From Pinus tabuliformis (taxonomy: Eukaryota > Streptophyta > Pinopsida > Pinales > Pinaceae): a stretch of DNA of 64,000 nucleotides. Each line of letters begins with the position of its first letter. Position 1 is the stretch's first letter. Shown here piece after piece: positions 10,440 to 20,379 of this stretch. A program made the translations under genes and the position numbers. The stretch is from contig CM062812.1 in NCBI GenBank assembly GCA_031772625.1, positions 730,272,300-730,336,299 of the forward strand. Reading direction: 5' to 3'. The notes beneath the pieces were generated by a model that saw nothing but the letters and a program-made list of their open reading frames with translations, did not search any database and was not told where the DNA came from.

Positions 10440-11710
10440 CCTTCACTTCCTTCTCCTCTTACACTACTTTCTCTCCTTGGACTTGTAGTTTTATGGATGA
10501 AGATCTTGTAACCTTGGTTGTTGGTATCTCTGCCTTCTTAACCCCTTCCTTAATTTCCTTTCCTTTTCCCTTGGATTTGACAATAGCTAGTGTGGTTTCA
10601 ACCATAGGTAGGTCTTCATTAGGTTGAGTTGTTTTCCCTAAGATGTTCTTCTTTAGTTGCCTATTTTCTTGTTGCAGCTGGGCTATAATTGAATGAGCTT
10701 CCCTTAACTATTTCTCTAACTCCTTGGCTTACTTGTCTTTTTCCTCCACATAACTTGTTTTTTTTGGATTCCCTTAGGCTTACCAATTTCTTCGACTGGC
10801 TCATCCCATGGCAACCTTTTAGCAGCTTCTTTTGTGAGTGGCTTTCTTAGCATTCAAATCTCCACTACCTCTAGATAAAACAATAGTTTTTTCCCTTTTT
10901 CTTCGATGATTTCTCAATTGCTGATGGATATTTAGTCTTGATACACCTCTTAATGGGTCAAGAAGTAGTACTAGTAGTGGATGAAGGATTATCCATGTGG
11001 CTTGATGGACTTCCAACAGATTTCACTGTAAAGTTGGATGAGGTTAGAAAATACTGACATACCTGTCTCTTCTTCTACAACTCTTCTAGTACTAGTAGTT
11101 TTATCATTGAGAAATGAAATAATCCTCTGGAAACCATGCTCTTCTTCATTCATACTCTCTCAACAATTTTTCCTAAACTCTTGAAAAGGAAAAGGTTAAA
11201 TTTAGGGACTTCATTCCTAAGAAATGCATGAGGAGCCTGATGTGATATTGATAGAATCTCGTGAGTGTTCCCTCACATGTGAAGTAATTTTGAATGACTT
11301 TGAGAAGCTTGCTGACATTTTCCAATAAATAGTAACTAAGCACTACAATACCAAATTCCTCGCTTTTATACCCTGGTTTCATAAAATCCTTATGATGCTC
11401 CAAATCCAAAGGCATTCCTTTGAACTATTTATGTACCTGCAAAGGTATTTATGTGGCTGATTTTACCATGGATTGTGACATAATTAACTTTAGTTTACCA
11501 GATTTTACCTTATCACCACCAAAATTCAAGGAAAATTCTTTGGTCACCTCCACATGGTACTCTTGTATCCTTCCACAGAATTTAAGACCACTTGCTTGCT
11601 CAAATGTTTCCGTGATGACAGGGTCCGATTTGATGAAAGAAAGATCTTGTAGTTCAAACCTTACTATTTCTCCTCCCTTTTTTTCCCCATCACTGAACCA
11701 ATATTATTGA
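10440..11710 (-). pseudogene. Decayed retroelement-associated ORF fragment
   Basis: Minus-strand translation gives blocks I recall from repetitive plant hypothetical proteins: IKSDPVITETFEQASGLKF, RIQEYHVEVTKEFSLNF (about 11650-11530), then HHKDFMKPGYKS and IQNYFTCEGTLTRFYQYHI followed by RLLMHFLGMKSLNL (11400-11190). A heptad-like stretch LREAHSIIAQLQQENRQLK follows near 10710-10650. The layout (globular part, then coiled coil) resembles the frame at 4732-8351, though it is a different family member. It is heavily broken. No catalytic motif is visible, and a host gene is unlikely because the fragment stands alone among repeats. Confidence 0.45.
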
Positions 11711-12577
11711 AGATATAAAAGTTGAGCTACAGTTTTATGCTTTATTAGGGATTGGGCCTCAAGACCGAGTTGAAAGTGCGTCTTTAAACCTTAAATTACT
11801 AAAACAACAAAAGGAAATTAGGATTGGTGACTGGTAATTAAAGAGATGGAAATGCGTTGTTTGTCTTGTGTGTATCATTTTAGCCTGTGTGTAGCACCTC
11901 AAATGCAACAAAACAAGGAAGAAAATTCAATTGACCAAACACAAACTCTATACTTTGTAAACCTTTCTGAACCTGTATACTTTCAAATTGACTCAAATGG
12001 AGGCCGACACATTGTGAATTTTAAGATTTCAAGACAAGCAAGCAAGTGCAAATAAGTATTATTTCTGTCTGCAACACCTCCTGTGTGTAGTGCTAAGGGA
12101 ATGAAAGAGAATGGCAAATAAATGAACAATTTGACTTCTACTAAGAACAATTTTTTTTTTTATCATTTTACAAAAGTTTGTTGAATTAGGAAAGCCATGT
12201 TTCAGAAGTCATTTAACGAATTAATGAGGAAGAAACTTAAGGGACTGTGTGCATTCACAACATGGATACGCAACACCAGCGTGCGTAAGACCTTCTAAAC
12301 AGGAAATTTGGGCTTGAAAACTTGGTTTTAACTAGATAATTGGTAATATTGTTTCAATTTCTAATAAAAGGAAATCTTGAAATTAGCACACACAACTAGA
12401 ACCAGTAGTTTGATGAAGAAAATTTTCTCCTTTGTGTGATGCGCAATGTTCCCAACAGTTTGTTCATAGCAATGAACTAATCTCTTTCACAACATTTTGT
12501 AGGTGGAAAGGTTGTGAATTTTGAAGGATGAAAGATGAATCAAGCATATCATTTTGATGATTTTGAAAAGAAATGCA
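11711..12577. other. Unclassified AT-rich sequence
   Basis: No domain recognised on either strand. The small open stretch at 11846-12055 (plus) has no family resemblance. The right end was the target of the copia insertion at 12583. Confidence 0.4.
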
Positions 12578-12582
12578 TTCCT

Positions 12583-13218
12583 TGTTAGAAAATTATATAT
12601 TACGTAGCAATGGAACACATAAAATATTGCAGAAATAGAAACACCGAAAACGCATAAAACAAGAGAGACACATATATATGTGGTTCACCCAGTTTGGGCT
12701 ACATCCACCATGAATAGTCAGTCCTTCCTTTCTATTATCCAGCAAAATGAAGAGACACAACCTACAGCAGATCTGCTGTAATATCCTCAGTTTTCTCTCA
12801 CAGTCTCACCTCTTTGTTTCTCGCTCAGAGAATACACATATATTACATAGCCTCAAATACAATGCCATCATACAAAGAGAGGGGTTGCCTTCTAGGGAAA
12901 ATAACCCTAAACTAAACATAAGTTCTACCATGAGATCATCCGCCTAATCAACGGCCCAGATTGACTAGAAATTACTATACTTTTACAAGGAAATTTTACA
13001 TATGTTTTTAGCTTCGGAGGCGCTGCCCCCGAAACCCTCGCCAAGGGACCACTGGCCCTTGGACCCCCACCCGGAAGGGATCGGCCCCCCTGGACCCCCG
13101 CGGGGGGGACAAGTGCCCACAGCACCCCCCCCCCCCACATGGAGGGGTGTACAAACTTCCTGGGGTATACATCCGGCTGAAACAAATACCTTTGAACAAT
13201 CATGCTCCACACTCAACA
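12583..13218 (-). repeat. 3' LTR of Tork-like copia element (636 bp)
   Basis: Matches 15002-15624 throughout. It contains a GC-rich block (about 13016-13140) with repeated GGGGG/CCCCC runs in an otherwise AT-rich LTR. Several short open stretches in this block are composition artefacts. Confidence 0.88.
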
Positions 13219-13231
13219 ATCTCCCACTTGG
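13219..13231 (-). promoter_or_regulatory. Polypurine tract of Tork-like copia element
   Basis: Minus strand CCAAGTGGGAGAT directly abuts the 3' LTR start TGTTGAGTG. This purine run primes plus-strand synthesis in the family. Confidence 0.75.
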
Positions 13232-13308
13232 AGAATGATTGTATCAACTCCACCGCTGCTTCATTTGCTGGACAATGACTCCTCTTTGGACCTGGTTGTT
13301 TATCATCT

Positions 13309-14463
13309 TCATTGTGATCCTTGAAAACCAATTGAAACTGAGCATATTCTCAGTTTCTCCCTGGTTACAACTTTTGTTAGCATATCTGCAAGATTTTGGC
13401 TAGTGTGTATCTTTTCCAGCTTCAACTCTCCATCTTCCAACACTGATCGTATGAAATGGTACTTGAGATGTATGTGTTTAGTCCTGGAATGAAATGTTGA
13501 GTTCTTTGCAAGATGAATGGCACTTGGCCTATCACTGTATAACATGCCCATATCATGCTCCTTATGCAATTCACCCATAAACCTTTGTAACCAAATCATT
13601 TCTTTACTAGCCTCTGTAGCAGCAACATACTCTACTCCTTTTGTTGAAAGTGAAACAACACTTTGGATTTTTGAAACCCAACTGACAGTTGTTCCACCAA
13701 TAGTAAATACATATCCTGTACTGCTCCTCCTATTATCTCTATCACCTGCCATATCTGCATCAACATATCCCTGTAGAGAAATGTTTGAACCACCAAAGCA
13801 TAATGCTTGATTTGTGGTACCTTTCAAATATCTAAGAATCCATTTCACTACCATCCAATGTCCCTTTCCTGGATTGTTCATGTACCTACTTACAACTCCC
13901 ACTGCATGTGCAATATCAGGCCTTGTGCAAACCATTGCATACATTAAGCTTCCAACTGCTAATGCATATGGAACTTTAGACATATAATCCATGTCTTCTT
14001 GGGTCTTTTGGCACATTTCCTTACTAAGTTTGAAATGGCTAGCAAAGGGTGTACTAACTGGTTTTGCATTGTGCATATTAAATCTTTTCAACACCTTTTG
14101 TATGTACTCATTCTGAGACAATGTTAATTTGTGATTTTTCCTGTCTCTAGTGATTCTCATACCAAGGATTTGTTTTGCAGCTCCCAAATCCTTCATTGCA
14201 AACGAATTTGCCAATTTTATTTTGAGCACATTTATTTCCTGCATGTTAGACCCTGCAACAAGCATGCCATCTACATACAATAACAATATAATATAGCTGC
14301 CATCATTTTGCTTTTTCAGATAAACACAATGATCAGAGTGACACCTAGTATAACCTTGTTCAGACATAAACTTGTCAAATTTTAGAGACCACTGCCTTGG
14401 AGCCTGTTTTAAGACATACAAGATCTTCTTCAACCTGAACACTAGTTTCTCCTTCCCTTTCAC
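13309..14463 (-). pseudogene. Copia reverse transcriptase C-half and RNase H
   Basis: An open stretch of 384 residues. Early motifs are RLKKILYVLKQAPRQW and ILLLYVDGMLVAG, the copia polymerase palm region. Then come LGMRITRDRK, GSLMYAMVCTRPDIAHAVGV and the RNase H part (YVDADMAGDRDNRRSSTGYV, LSTKGVEYVAATEASKE, RTKHIHLKYHFIR). It would copy element RNA into DNA. The order and wording match Ty1/copia of the Tork/Tnt1 type. It lies between the gag fragment and the 3' LTR on the same strand. Integrase and protease are not visible, so the element depended on others for movement. Confidence 0.85.
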
Positions 14464-14668
14464 CTCATATCCTTGTGGCTGTTACATATAAATCTGTTCC
14501 TCCAAATCCCCATGGAGAAAGGATGTCTTTACATCTAACTACTCAATATGCAAATCTTCAACTACTACTAGACTTAAAATAGTTCTGATTGAAGTCATTT
14601 TAACAACAGGAGAAAATATTTCATCAAAATAAATACCTTTCTTCTGTGCAAAACCCTTCACCACAAGT

Positions 14669-14976
14669 CTAGCTTTGTACCTCTTTCATTGTTTCCTTTG
14701 AAATGTTGACGGTAACCAATGCTGCGAGGCACAACTGTACTATTCTGAGTGCCTTTCTATCGAGAAGGTTCCATTCTTCATTTGTCATACCCGTCGGCAT
14801 CTTTGTTTTTCCGCCCAGTGGTAGGTATAGATCTTTGTGATACAAATAATCTTCCATTTGCATCTTCCACAGCGAGAAGTTTTGGCTGTTAAATTTCTTG
14901 ACCCTAAACTTACCATCTTCCACCATTGCTCCCGCTCGAATGAGGAACCCTTCTTTCCTGCAAGTTTATCAGCCAA
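14669..14976 (-). pseudogene. Copia Gag N-terminal fragment
   Basis: The segment reads FNSQNFSLWKMQMEDYLYHKD, then GMTNEEWNLLDRKALRIVQLCL and a VNISKET tail, the N-terminal Gag (UBN2-type) pattern of copia elements. The conserved W of the FSLWKMQME motif is present. It begins just inside the primer-binding site, as expected. Fossil, shorter than a full Gag. Confidence 0.75.
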
Positions 14977-14981
14977 ATAGA

Positions 14982-14998
14982 CCTTTAGCTCTGATACT
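14982..14998 (-). promoter_or_regulatory. Primer-binding site (tRNA-iMet type)
   Basis: Minus strand AGTATCAGAGCTAAAGG, close to the standard TGGTATCAGAGC, lies three bases inside the 5' LTR. Confidence 0.72.
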
Positions 14999-15001
14999 AG
15001 T

Positions 15002-15624
15002 TGTTAGAAAATTATATATTACGGAGCAATGGAACACATAAAGTATTGTAGAAATATAAACACTGAAAATGCATAAAACAAGAGAGACACAGATACACGT
15101 GGTTCACCCAATTTGGGCTACGTCCACCATGAATAGCCAGTCCTTCCTTTCTATTATCCAACAAAATGAAGAGATACAAACTACAGTAGATCCACTATAA
15201 TATCCTCTATTTTCTCTCACAGTCTCACCTCTCTATCTCTCGCTTAGAGAATACACATATATTACATAGCCTCATATATAATGCCCTCATACAAAGAGAG
15301 GGGTTGCCTTCTACGGCAAAAAACCCTAAACTAAACATAAGTTCTACCATCATATATTCTGCCTAATGAATGGCCCAGATTGACTAGAAATTACTATACA
15401 TTTACAAGGAAATTTTACATCTGTTTTTAGCTTTGGGGGCACTACCCCCGAAACCCCTGCTGGGGGACCGTTGACCCCTAGACCCGCCATCTGGAGGGGA
15501 TCACCCCCTCCGGACCCCTACGGGGGGGGACAAGTACCCCCCACGTGGAGGGGTGTACGAACTTCTTGGGGTATACATCAGGCTGAAACAAGGACCTCTG
15601 AACAATCATGCTCCACACTCAACA
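15002..15624 (-). repeat. 5' LTR of Tork-like copia element (623 bp)
   Basis: Same ends and internal order as 12583-13218, including the GC-rich block at about 15430-15560. Followed by the target duplication TTCCT. Confidence 0.88.
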
Positions 15625-15629
15625 TTCCT

Positions 15630-16110
15630 TACTACGAAATGATGGTACTTTTAGGATCATCAAAGGCTTGAGTACAAAAAAGGATATTTCCAAATTTGAA
15701 ACTGATCATTCTACATTTGTTGATGCCACCAAGCTCTAAAACGTCCTTTACACCTAATTGGCATGACTCTAACTAATCCTAGTGACAATGAACCCCCAAC
15801 TGACTTATGATGAGCATATCCCTCATGACATTACCCCTTTAATTTTGATAATGACTCATGATATCCATGACTTCAAATTTCTAATGATAACTCTTTAGGG
15901 ACCCTACAATTCAAATGAAGACTACAAGACCTTCTTTGATATACATATTTATAATAAATTTTAACAACTTTGGGACTTTTTGTACAAAAACCATTTAGAC
16001 TATGATACTTGGTAAATTCATAGGCTAAACCTTACAAACAGACCCTTATAATGAACACTTTGATTACCTATATTATAGGAACCTAACATAATGTTTTCTA
16101 GGATCTAAAA
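15630..16110. other. Unclassified flank of the copia insertion
   Basis: Continues the sequence interrupted at 12582. No gene or repeat recognised. Confidence 0.4.
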
Positions 16111-16803
16111 CCATTGTTGAGGGACAGAAAATACCACCTAGGACTTGCCTTTTTCTGACTGTGACACATTTATGCAATTAGGGTTAGTCGAAAAAATTAT
16201 GAATTTCAAAATACAGTGATGATTTCCTTGATTATCTTACAAGATTTCAAATGAATTTTGTCACCAAGTATACTCTCTCTGGAACACATTAATTAAAGTT
16301 TGATTACATGTTTTTTCCCTCATGCAAAGTATAGTAGGATTTCCTTTTTTGATTTATGCTTCTTAATCTAGGGTTTCAATTCAAGCATTGTTATTCCATT
16401 GCATAGACTAGGTTTCTTTTATATGCAACATTTACATTATGAAAATAGGTTCATGTTTATATTTCTGCAAATAGTGTATCCTTTGCATTCCTGTGAATAG
16501 GTTTAGAATTTGCTTTTGAGCAAGTAACATTTCCATTCTTTCGCAAATAGAGTAATATTTCGACTTCTGCAATAGAATAGGACTTTCCTTTAATATAATT
16601 TATTTCCTTTTCCATGTAGAATAAGTTGATAGAGTAGTCTTTGTGTGCCTTGGTCTATTCCATTGCTTGAAATCGTCATGAGTAAATATTAGCCTACTGT
16701 GCATATAGCACTATCACCTCTTAATTTTGTATGAACCTCGAGTTGATAATTAAATATGGTAGCCTTAGGAGTTGTAACACTCTTGTTGCAATATTGTGGC
16801 TCA
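16110..16803 (+). repeat. Diverged LTR remnant related to 39450-40076
   Basis: The blocks ACAGAAAATACCACCTAGGA, ATGCAAAG…TAGGATTTCC and GATAATTAAATATGGTAGCC align in order with the LTR-like stretch upstream of the gag remnant at 40.2 kb. This copy stops near its expected 3' end and abuts the copia LTR remnant at 16805. Probably an old Athila/Tat-type LTR piece. Confidence 0.42.
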
Positions 16804-16804
16804 A

Positions 16805-17703
16805 AAAAATATCTACTCATCTTATAGAATTAGCTTCAAATGAGAAAATAAAGACCCCAACCTTAGACCAATTACTCCTCCAAGTACCAATTCATCCCTT
16901 CATGAAATCCTTCTAATACGATCAGATCAATAAAGCTCTATCCTGCATTAGCCAACTTCTAACTACAACTTCAATCCCATCTTTGACCCTACAACTTTGA
17001 CTTGCAACTTCGACCATGTAGCTCCTACAACAACTATAAGACAATTCTTCAAGAGATCCTCCTTTAATCATGGTAATACTTGCCAAGGTAAATGAAGTAA
17101 AATAAAATTATTCTCTCTCCAAGAAACTCAATCTTGTAACTCGATCTCTTGTAATTTTGGCCTTCCTAGAAGATGTAAAAATCCTATATTTCACACATGT
17201 GAGAGAGATAGAGCCAGAAAATATATTTTCCTTCTTCTTATTTGATTATCCTCATTTTCTAGACCTTCAATATTCTTTTCTTACTTCTCCCAAATTCAGA
17301 TTCAGATTCATCTTGAGATATTGAAATTGTGTTAGTGAGTGTGTCAAATGAGGTCAACTCTACCTATATTTATAGCATTTTCAAGGGGTTGAATTCCCTA
17401 CTTTTGGCTGACATTAAGTTTCTAGGGCCAAATTATACTTTGGACGTTTCCAAGACCTTCTAGACTGAAAATAAATCTGTTTACAAGTTACATATTTCCA
17501 AAAAGAGTCTTATAATCATGATTTTGACCCTCTTAACACATGAATGAAGAACATGATTTTAAATAAAATACTATCAATAAGAAGCATGAAACACATTCTT
17601 TAAAATAATAACTTTTTAATTCTTGTTTTGTTTTTAAATAAGATATATATTGAAATGAGTAAAATAACAATTATGAAGACCGAAACTAGTTACGTTTCCA
17701 ACA
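16805..17703 (-). repeat. 3' LTR (partial) of the old copia element
   Basis: Aligns with about 26695-27666: shared blocks CTTCAAATGAG, CAGATCAATAAAGCT, ATCCCATCTTTGACCCTAC and the terminal GAAACTAGTTACGTTTCCAA. It is clearly diverged (well over a tenth by eye). Confidence 0.68.
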
Positions 17704-19580
17704 CTCCATCTTAACTATGGAAGTATTCACAATTGTATAATGAGTGCAACATCATTCTCATACCAAAGTGTTGTCATAAGAAGTGTCAAATTGTTAATCC
17801 AACTCTAAGCATCATCATTATAAGCACCACTAACTTTGATTCCTATCTGTACAAGCTCAACTTCATTCGAGAGAATTATGCTAGGAGATTTACATGTGAT
17901 ACCGCACTGCCTCTAACACACATACCCCATCCATATGTTCACTAGGAATGTCAGTTTATAACTATTACTATTTTGGATTCCCAATCCTAAAATAATATTT
18001 TTCCTATTTGGCCACTCTTTCCTTGGATACATGTTTTATCCTCAAAGAGTGTCAGTTACTCTACTTTCTTGGATTGTCTATCTTTGAGGAAACCAAAAAT
18101 GCTTATAAAATCCTCCACCATTGTCTCTTCATGGACTTCACTTAGACTTAAAAGTATTAGTTTTGTTCAAGTGCATCACACATCAAGAAGAGAATGAACA
18201 TGTGATTTCCATCATCACACCTTCTCAACGAGAAAGGATAACCCCATTTCCTCTTGATTAGGTAATATATCATTTCTCCTATTTAAGGAGACTCTTTAAT
18301 CCTCATATCTAGAGGAGATTCTTGACTTATTTCCAATATGAAAAATCATAACCACAAGTTCTCTATCTCGTTTCCATAATAATATCAATTACCTATTCTT
18401 TTTGGATATAGCTTCATGGCTCCCTTTTTCCTTCATATCTCATTATATTGAGATTCCCTATTTCTTTGGTATCATAGATCCATCTTATTCTTTTCGTTTT
18501 GTGACAATATCAATCCTACACATCAATTTCATCTTATCATGAAAGCATTATAGTGAGCCTCATTGATCTTCAAGCTAATCATAGCTTCTCATGAAGGTGA
18601 TGTTCTTTGTATGAACTTGAACTTCAGGTTAGCTTCTTGAACTGTTACCTTTTAATTCGAAGATGAGAACATCTTGACTTCCTAATTTCCAAAGCCATAT
18701 GTTGAGCTTGCCTCAACATTAATCACATATTCCTGTGATATCCTTCCAAGTAGAAAATCAATATATTAACAAGATAACCAATAATAAAAATATTAACGTT
18801 AGACTTATCTCATCATGAGTACCTTCTCATCAAAACATCAACATCCTCATCATTCATCTTCTCACGAATCTTCCTTCATGTGCCAGAGTTCTCAAGGATC
18901 GAATTTTATTAGCAAGTTACAACATTCTTCTAAACGCTATAATTAATGTTGAACACCATTCTATATATTCTAGTGAGAAATTCTTAATGTTTTATTCACG
19001 CTAGAGTAATTCAAATTCATCTTTTAGTCATCATAAAACCAAATGAAATATTCACCATACATGTTTTATAACTGACTTTTTTTACAAAATTTTGCACATA
19101 AGAATCATACACAAGAGTTATTGTAAATATGCATTCCTATTCTTCCATACAATCATCTAGCTATTTACTTTGCAACTTGACCAATTGCATTCCTTGACCT
19201 TGTCATGATGCGTTTTACAGGAACCTTCCAAAATGATGGTTCTTATAGGATTTTAAATTTCCACCTTAGTAAAATGATTACCTCTAACATAATGTTAGAT
19301 AATTTCTAGATGAACAATGAGATGTAAAACTATCCAAACTTCTCTATTTTAAAGGATTAGATGATTCCTACAAATCAAATAAATCAAGTAGACTCTAAAT
19401 ATTTTACTATCATATGCTACTATATATGATGTCATGCTCTCACAACAAAACTCTTCTGAAGTAAAGAATAATGAATGCTATTCTAAATGAAAGACAATCT
19501 TCATAAATAACTTGATGGAGAGGATGCGTTCTTCAAGAGTAAAGATATTTGACATATTTTTTCTTCAACTTCTTCTCACA
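17704..19580 (-). other. Decayed copia interior
   Basis: Lies between the left LTR and the recognisable gag piece. It starts with the purine tract (17704-17716 on the minus strand: AGTTAAGATGGAG). No domain can be read with confidence; the composition is AT-rich with many stops in all frames. Short open stretches, such as 17733-17945 on the plus strand, have no resemblance to known proteins. Confidence 0.4.
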
Positions 19581-19585
19581 TTATC

Positions 19586-20034
19586 CTATGTCATCAAATG
19601 TGTGAACTTCACTTCTTTCCTTTCTTTTATTGTTCTTCTAATTTGGACAGGCTCTCTTAAAGTTTCCAAATTCATTGCATACAAAGTGTTAAACCTTGGA
19701 TATATCTCACTTCTTCTTGGACTTTCCAAACTTTCCCTTCTGTAGCTTCTTGGTTCTTGAAATAAAGGCTTGAGATTGTTCAATGGATTCATTGCCATCC
19801 TTTTCCTTCATCGTAGTATCTTCAAAGATGCATTGATCCCATAACTAATCAAAAGGAGTAGAATCTTTCTTAGAGTATACTATAGTTATAAAACTAATCC
19901 AATTTGGTAGCAAGGAATTTAGTACTCTGGCAGTCATTTCAGAGTCATAAGTTGTCTCCTGAAGTTCATGAAATTGATCGCTTATATCTGAAACCTTCAT
20001 CGGGTAGGAGGCCATGTCTTCATCCTTTCATTTC
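19586..20034 (-). pseudogene. Copia Gag middle part, left side of the nested insertion
   Basis: Minus-strand reading from 20034 gives KVSDISDQFHELQETTYDSE, then MTARVLNSLPPNWISF and STPFD-like blocks, the middle of a copia Gag (UBN2 family). A basic tail MNPLNNLKPLFQEPRSYRRE follows. It continues the Gag start at 25962-25759, from which it was separated by the chromovirus. Fossil. Confidence 0.62.
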
Positions 20035-20039
20035 TTTAT

Positions 20040-20339
20040 TGTTAGGTCCCTATACTGCTAGTGTAAACCCTTATTGTTATTAGCACAACCCCCATATTAT
20101 ATTGTTGTGCCTCTGTAGTCCCCATATTGTTATTATTGTGCCCCATAGAAGCCCACTATTGTTAGCTCTGATTATATTATGACCTCTTAGACTCCTATAT
20201 ATAGAAAGGAGGTCTTGTCATTTGTATCATCCAAGAATTTTTCACTTTTGTAATGTAAAGGACGTTGCCCCCTCGAAGAGGCTGAATTCTAAGGTGTTGA
20301 TCTATCTTTTCTATCTTTTTGTGAGCTGGTTTCATAACA
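20040..20339 (+). repeat. 5' LTR of nested chromovirus (300 bp)
   Basis: Starts TGTTAGGTCCC and ends TTTCATAACA. Same sequence family as the LTRs at 25291-25621, 43882-44214, 49449-49781 and 56883-57211. Confidence 0.9.
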
Positions 20340-20341
20340 TT

Positions 20342-20358
20342 TGATATCAGAGCTTTGG
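20342..20358 (+). promoter_or_regulatory. Primer-binding site (tRNA-iMet type)
   Basis: TGATATCAGAGCTTTGG lies two bases inside the 5' LTR and matches the TGGTATCAGAGC consensus apart from one base. Confidence 0.75.
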
Positions 20359-20379
20359 ATTCTAGGGTTTCGCTGCTCC

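Larger units (their letters stand above)
12583..15624 (-). mobile_element. Tork-like Ty1/copia element, short, with both LTRs
   Basis: LTRs at 15002-15624 (5') and 12583-13218 (3') start TGTTGAGTG and end TTCTAACA on the minus strand. They are flanked by a perfect 5-bp target duplication, TTCCT (12578-12582 and 15625-15629). A tRNA-iMet-type primer site and a polypurine tract sit at the correct inner edges. Inside are a gag start and the reverse transcriptase C-half with RNase H, too little for a full pol of about 4 kb, so this is a non-autonomous, broken copy. The LTRs differ by roughly a tenth by eye, so the insertion is old but its edges are intact. Confidence 0.9.

Noticed and set aside
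12925-13238. Overlapping open stretches on both strands in the GC-rich LTR block
   Set aside because: Glycine- and proline-rich text from G and C runs within an LTR; no gene.
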